Shown here: piece by piece, positions 8,598-10,830 of the stretch
Layout of the letters: every line of letters starts with the position of its first letter
Position numbering within the stretch: position 1 is the first letter of the stretch
DNA from: Saprospiraceae bacterium
GTDB lineage: Bacteria; Bacteroidota; Bacteroidia; Chitinophagales; Saprospiraceae
Assembly: GCA_004297645.1 (NCBI GenBank)
Contig: SCUG01000681.1
Coordinates: forward strand, 1-10,830
Direction: 5' to 3'
DNA: 10,830 bases
The notes under the pieces: generated by a model
The model's database searches: none
What the model was told of the DNA's origin: nothing
Seen by the model: only the letters and a program-made list of their open reading frames with translations
Program-made: the position numbers and the translations under genes

Positions 8598-9605
8598 TCA
8601 TTCCTTAAAAGTTGTGTAATCGCCGATGCTGATGTCTGGCACCCGGCCTTCGTAATTCACATGACTGCCTACCATCGAATCGGAGAACATGGCATTTCTG
8701 ACGCAGGTATCGTTTTGAATAACGCTGTTTTTGATGATAGAGTTTTCGATGACCGACTTGTGCCCCACCGAGGTGTAAGGGCCGATGACGGAATTGACAA
8801 TCCGGGCATCTTCACCTATGAAACAAGGTTCGATGACGATGGCATTTTCGATATGCGCCGACCCAGCATGCAGCACTTCCTTTGAGCGCTTTATTTCCAG
8901 CATGCGGCGGTTGGTTTCGATGATGTTTTCCTTGTTCCCACAATCGAGCCACTCTTCGATGCCAGCGGCCCGGAAGCGGCTTCCGGCGTTTTTCATATTT
9001 TCGAGGACGGAAGTTATCTGAAACTCACCTTTGTCTTTGATGTTGCCGGCGATGATACGTCTGATTTCATCGCGGAGCAACTCTCCCTCCCGAACGTAAT
9101 ACAAGCCCACAATGGCGAGGTCGGAGACAAAGACCGGCGATTTTTCCACGAAATCGGTGATGATGTTTTCGCGGGAGGTTTTCACCACTCCAAAGGAGGA
9201 GGGGTCTTCCACTTTTTTTACCCAAATGACGCCGTCCTCGTTCAGGTCGAATTGGAAGTCAGCCTTAAACAAGGTGTCGGAAAAGGCGATGAACACATTG
9301 CCGGTGAGGCTTTCGCTGGCGCAACCGATGGCATGGGCCACGCCGAGGGGTTGTGTCTGGTAATAGATTTTGCCTTCCGCCCCAAATCGCCCGGCTATAT
9401 CTACCAGTTCATTTTCCACCTCTTTACCGAAGTCGCCGATGACGAAGGCTATTTCATCCACCTGCCCCTGATAGCCTGCGGTGAGGTCTTCCACGATGCG
9501 CTGCACCATGGGCTTTCCAGCAATGGGAATGAGCGGTTTCGGTACGGTCAGTGTATGCGGCCGGAGCCGGGTGCCGCGCCCTGCCATTGGGATGATGATT
9601 TTCAT
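8598..9605 (-). CDS. Sugar-phosphate nucleotidyltransferase with C-terminal left-handed beta-helix
   Basis: Predicted to couple a sugar-1-phosphate to a nucleoside triphosphate, giving an NDP-sugar for cell-envelope or glycan synthesis in the cytoplasm. The N-terminal domain shows the classic signature AGRGTRLRPHT (8-18) then PKPLIPIAGKP (22-32), with R10/R13 and K23 as expected nucleotide/phosphate contacts. QPLGVAHA at 85-92 and SDTLF at 109-113 (D110 a likely metal ligand) follow. EEWLDCGNKENI (217-228) resembles the D-x-G sugar-site motif of the glucose-1-phosphate thymidylyltransferase/GlmU group. From about residue 250 the hexapeptide-like repeats (I/V at every sixth position: AIVIEPCFIGEDARIVNSVI) form a short left-handed beta-helix that ends the 335-residue protein. 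Without a clear acetyltransferase site the helix may serve oligomerisation. It lies 90 bases after dut and 68 before the TPR gene, probably co-transcribed. Substrate (glucose-1-P, mannose-1-P or other) is not determinable. Confidence 0.87.
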   Translation of the reverse strand: MKIIIPMAGRGTRLRPHTLTVPKPLIPIAGKPMVQRIVEDLTAGYQGQVDEIAFVIGDFGKEVENELVDIAGRFGAEGKIYYQTQPLGVAHAIGCASESLTGNVFIAFSDTLFKADFQFDLNEDGVIWVKKVEDPSSFGVVKTSRENIITDFVEKSPVFVSDLAIVGLYYVREGELLRDEIRRIIAGNIKDKGEFQITSVLENMKNAGSRFRAAGIEEWLDCGNKENIIETNRRMLEIKRSKEVLHAGSAHIENAIVIEPCFIGEDARIVNSVIGPYTSVGHKSVIENSIIKNSVIQNDTCVRNAMFSDSMVGSHVNYEGRVPDISIGDYTTFKE

Positions 9606-9695
9606 TTATCTTGTGGTTCGAATCCGCTAACCGGCGGATGGTTTTCTGTGATTTATAAGAGCAAGTCAAATTTCATACCTCTCACCTCGTACCAC

Positions 9696-10127
9696 TCAAA
9701 CCCCAGTACTGCCGAATCCTCCCGCCCCTCGTTCAGTTTCCGGCAATTCCTCCACTTCCTGCCAATGGATTTGCACGTACCGGGCGATGACCATTTGAGC
9801 GACGCGCTCGCCGGGTTCTATGGTCTGTGTTTCTTTGGAGAGGTTGACCATGATGACTTTTATTTCGCCGCGATAGTCGCTGTCGATGGTGCCTGGCGTG
9901 TTCACAAGTGTCAAGCCCTTTTTTAAAGCCAGCCCGCTGCGCGGGCGTATTTGGGCTTCGTGCCCTGCGGGCAATTCGATGAAAAGCCCGGTGGGGATAA
10001 GGGTGCGTTCGAGCGAGCTGAGGGCGAGGGGCGCATCAAGGTTGGCCCGAAGGTCCATACCGGCACTGCCGTTGGTCTCATACTGCGGCGTAGGGTGCGG
10101 AGATTTATTGATGATTTTTACGTGCAT
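9696..10127 (-). CDS. dut: dUTP diphosphatase (dUTPase)
   Basis: Hydrolyses dUTP to dUMP and pyrophosphate, keeping uracil out of DNA and feeding dTMP synthesis. It acts as a cytoplasmic homotrimer. All five motifs are present, numbered from the start chosen here: AGMDLRA 22-28; RPRSGLA 61-67; NTPGTIDSDYRGEI 76-89, with catalytic D82 and Y85; GERVAQMVI 106-114; and the glycine-rich C-terminal arm RGAGGFGSTG at 133-142. The frame stays open to an ATG at 10187 (163 residues), but I choose the ATG at 10127. The resulting 143 residues and beginning MHVKIINKSPH match the family's usual length and N-terminus, while the extra 20 residues are unlike it. An intermediate ATG at 10145 is possible. No Shine-Dalgarno is visible at any of the three. 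A TACCTTTG box lies 86 bases upstream, so it is likely the first gene of the dut-nucleotidyltransferase-TPR transcript. Confidence 0.95.
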   Translation of the reverse strand: MHVKIINKSPHPTPQYETNGSAGMDLRANLDAPLALSSLERTLIPTGLFIELPAGHEAQIRPRSGLALKKGLTLVNTPGTIDSDYRGEIKVIMVNLSKETQTIEPGERVAQMVIARYVQIHWQEVEELPETERGAGGFGSTGV

Positions 10128-10144
10128 GAAAAACGGAATTGACA

Positions 10145-10162
10145 TTTGCCGGCCACGGCAAA
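10145..10162 (-). promoter_or_regulatory. Strong small hairpin in the dut leader
   Basis: TTTGCCG-GCCA-CGGCAAA is a perfect 7-base-pair inverted repeat with a 4-base loop, GC-rich in its centre. It lies 17 bases upstream of the chosen dut start and inside the leader predicted from the TACCTTTG box. In the dut direction it is not followed by a T-run, so it is not a typical terminator. It may affect mRNA stability or translation, or be a dyad binding site. Confidence 0.45.
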
Positions 10163-10213
10163 AAAGAAAGCGGCACCCAATGCTCATTAGACACAGGGTC
10201 CAGGCGGCGGGCG

Positions 10214-10221
10214 CAAAGGTA
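10214..10221 (-). promoter_or_regulatory. Candidate promoter -7 box (TACCTTTG) for dut
   Basis: Read on the - strand, 10221-10214 is TACCTTTG followed by C, an exact match to the Bacteroidota TAnnTTTG consensus and the same eight bases as the box before the methyltransferase. The -33 position is poor: a TTC at 10245-10243, 21 bases upstream, is the nearest TTG-like triplet. It falls in the 178-base gap between pyruvate kinase and dut, where a promoter is expected. Confidence 0.6.
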
Positions 10222-10305
10222 GAGTTGCGAACTTAAAATCGGGAACCCGGAAGATGACTATTCCGGCTGGCGCCAAAAAAAGCAGGGAAACTACTAACCG
10301 GCCAC

Positions 10306-10830
10306 TCACTCAACCTCCGTTATTTTCAGCATGTTGGTGCGTTTGCGGGCGTGCAGTGGCATGGATGCGATGTTGACGACGAAGTCGCCCGATTCAAGGC
10401 GGCCCTCTTTTTTCAAAATTTCCACCACATCATTGACGGTGTCATCGGTAGTGGTAAAGCGGTCGTAATAGTGGCCTTCCACACCCCAGACGAGGTTTAA
10501 GGTAGCCAGCATATACATCCGGTCGGAGAAGATGTAAATCTTGCGTTTGGGCCGCTGGCTCGAAACTTTGAAAGCTGTATAGCCCGACACCGTCATGCCG
10601 ATGATGGCTTTAGCTTTGATTTCTTTGGCCACCTCTACGGCGCTAAAGCAAATGACATCGCTGTGGTAAGTGGAATCTTTTATGTTGGGCTTGGGTATTC
10701 GCACCCTGTAAGTGTCATCGTTTTCCACTATCTCGATAATTTTATTCATCGTTTCCACCACTTTGATTGGGTAATTCCCTGTGGCGGTTTCTCCGCTCAG
10801 CATGACGGCATCGGCGCCGTCCAGCACGGC
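10306..10830 (-). CDS. pyk: Pyruvate kinase, C-terminal part (5' end off window)
   Basis: Last step of glycolysis: phosphoenolpyruvate plus ADP to pyruvate plus ATP. Only about the last 174 of an expected ~470-480 residues are here, and the frame remains open through the right edge (the codon before the first visible Met is Ala). The visible start, MLDGADAVMLSGETATG, is the conserved end of the catalytic barrel, with the SGETA motif. The rest is the C-terminal regulatory domain: the SAVEVAKEIKAKAIIGMTVSG helix/strand, QRPKRKIYIFSD, GVEGHYYD, then GDFVVNIASMPLHARKRTNMLKI near the end, where the classic enzymes have a G-T-T-N-type motif. It ends in TGA. Between this stop and dut there is a T-run on the - strand at 10280-10274 but no convincing stem before it. 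Identity is secure; allosteric effector is not readable from this fragment. Confidence 0.95.
   Translation of the reverse strand, partial: AVLDGADAVMLSGETATGNYPIKVVETMNKIIEIVENDDTYRVRIPKPNIKDSTYHSDVICFSAVEVAKEIKAKAIIGMTVSGYTAFKVSSQRPKRKIYIFSDRMYMLATLNLVWGVEGHYYDRFTTTDDTVNDVVEILKKEGRLESGDFVVNIASMPLHARKRTNMLKITEVE

Noticed and set aside
9615..9639. tRNA-like GGTTCGAATCC followed by a small inverted repeat (ATCCGC/GCGGAT)
   Set aside because: It resembles a T-arm, but the flanking stem pairs imperfectly. The bases that would form the rest of the tRNA are the start of the nucleotidyltransferase gene, with no anticodon arm or acceptor pairing. Treated as coincidence.
9252..9926. 224-residue + frame opposite the nucleotidyltransferase and dut
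   Set aside because: It crosses two conserved - strand genes and the gap between them, with no motif of its own.
10267..10305. T-run after the pyruvate kinase stop as a possible terminator
   Set aside because: No convincing GC stem immediately precedes the T-run on the - strand.

Overview
The window looks like a chromosomal segment of a fairly GC-rich member of the Bacteroidota, plausibly a Saprospiria-like lineage. The supporting evidence is a type IX secretion (type B) C-terminal sorting domain, two promoter-like TAnnTTTG boxes, an absence of obvious Shine-Dalgarno sequences before most starts, and protein family styles typical of that phylum. The genus is inference only. The gene set is mostly recognisable, and I do not see a convincing undescribed system. 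The most distinctive part is a compact, compositionally foreign restriction-modification pair.

Left part (1-2708, + strand): the 3' part of a long secreted, cysteine-rich, multi-domain surface protein. It has beta-sandwich (PKD/Ig-like) stretches, a pair of matched four-cysteine modules, and a gliding-motility-type C-terminal domain that would route it through the type IX secretion system. Its start lies off the left edge.

Middle (about 2709-4873, + strand): an AT-richer two-gene cassette. A candidate promoter precedes an SPPY-type DNA methyltransferase, which overlaps by 4 bases (ATGA) a TdeIII/MjaII-like type II restriction endonuclease. The family suggests GGNCC as the target. The sequence contrasts sharply with the GC-rich genes on both sides, so acquisition by transfer is likely. 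A complete acyl-CoA carboxylase beta subunit (propionyl-CoA type) follows at 4960-6501.

A 327-base non-coding stretch (6502-6828) separates this + strand block from a convergent - strand block. It holds a perfect 16-base palindrome and nothing else I can name.

Right part (- strand, read right to left): the C-terminal third of pyruvate kinase, a leader with a good TACCTTTG promoter box and a hairpin, dUTPase (dut), a sugar-nucleotide-type nucleotidyltransferase with a left-handed beta-helix tail, and an exported TPR protein. The last three are closely spaced and probably one transcript, pairing nucleotide-pool sanitation with cell-envelope functions.
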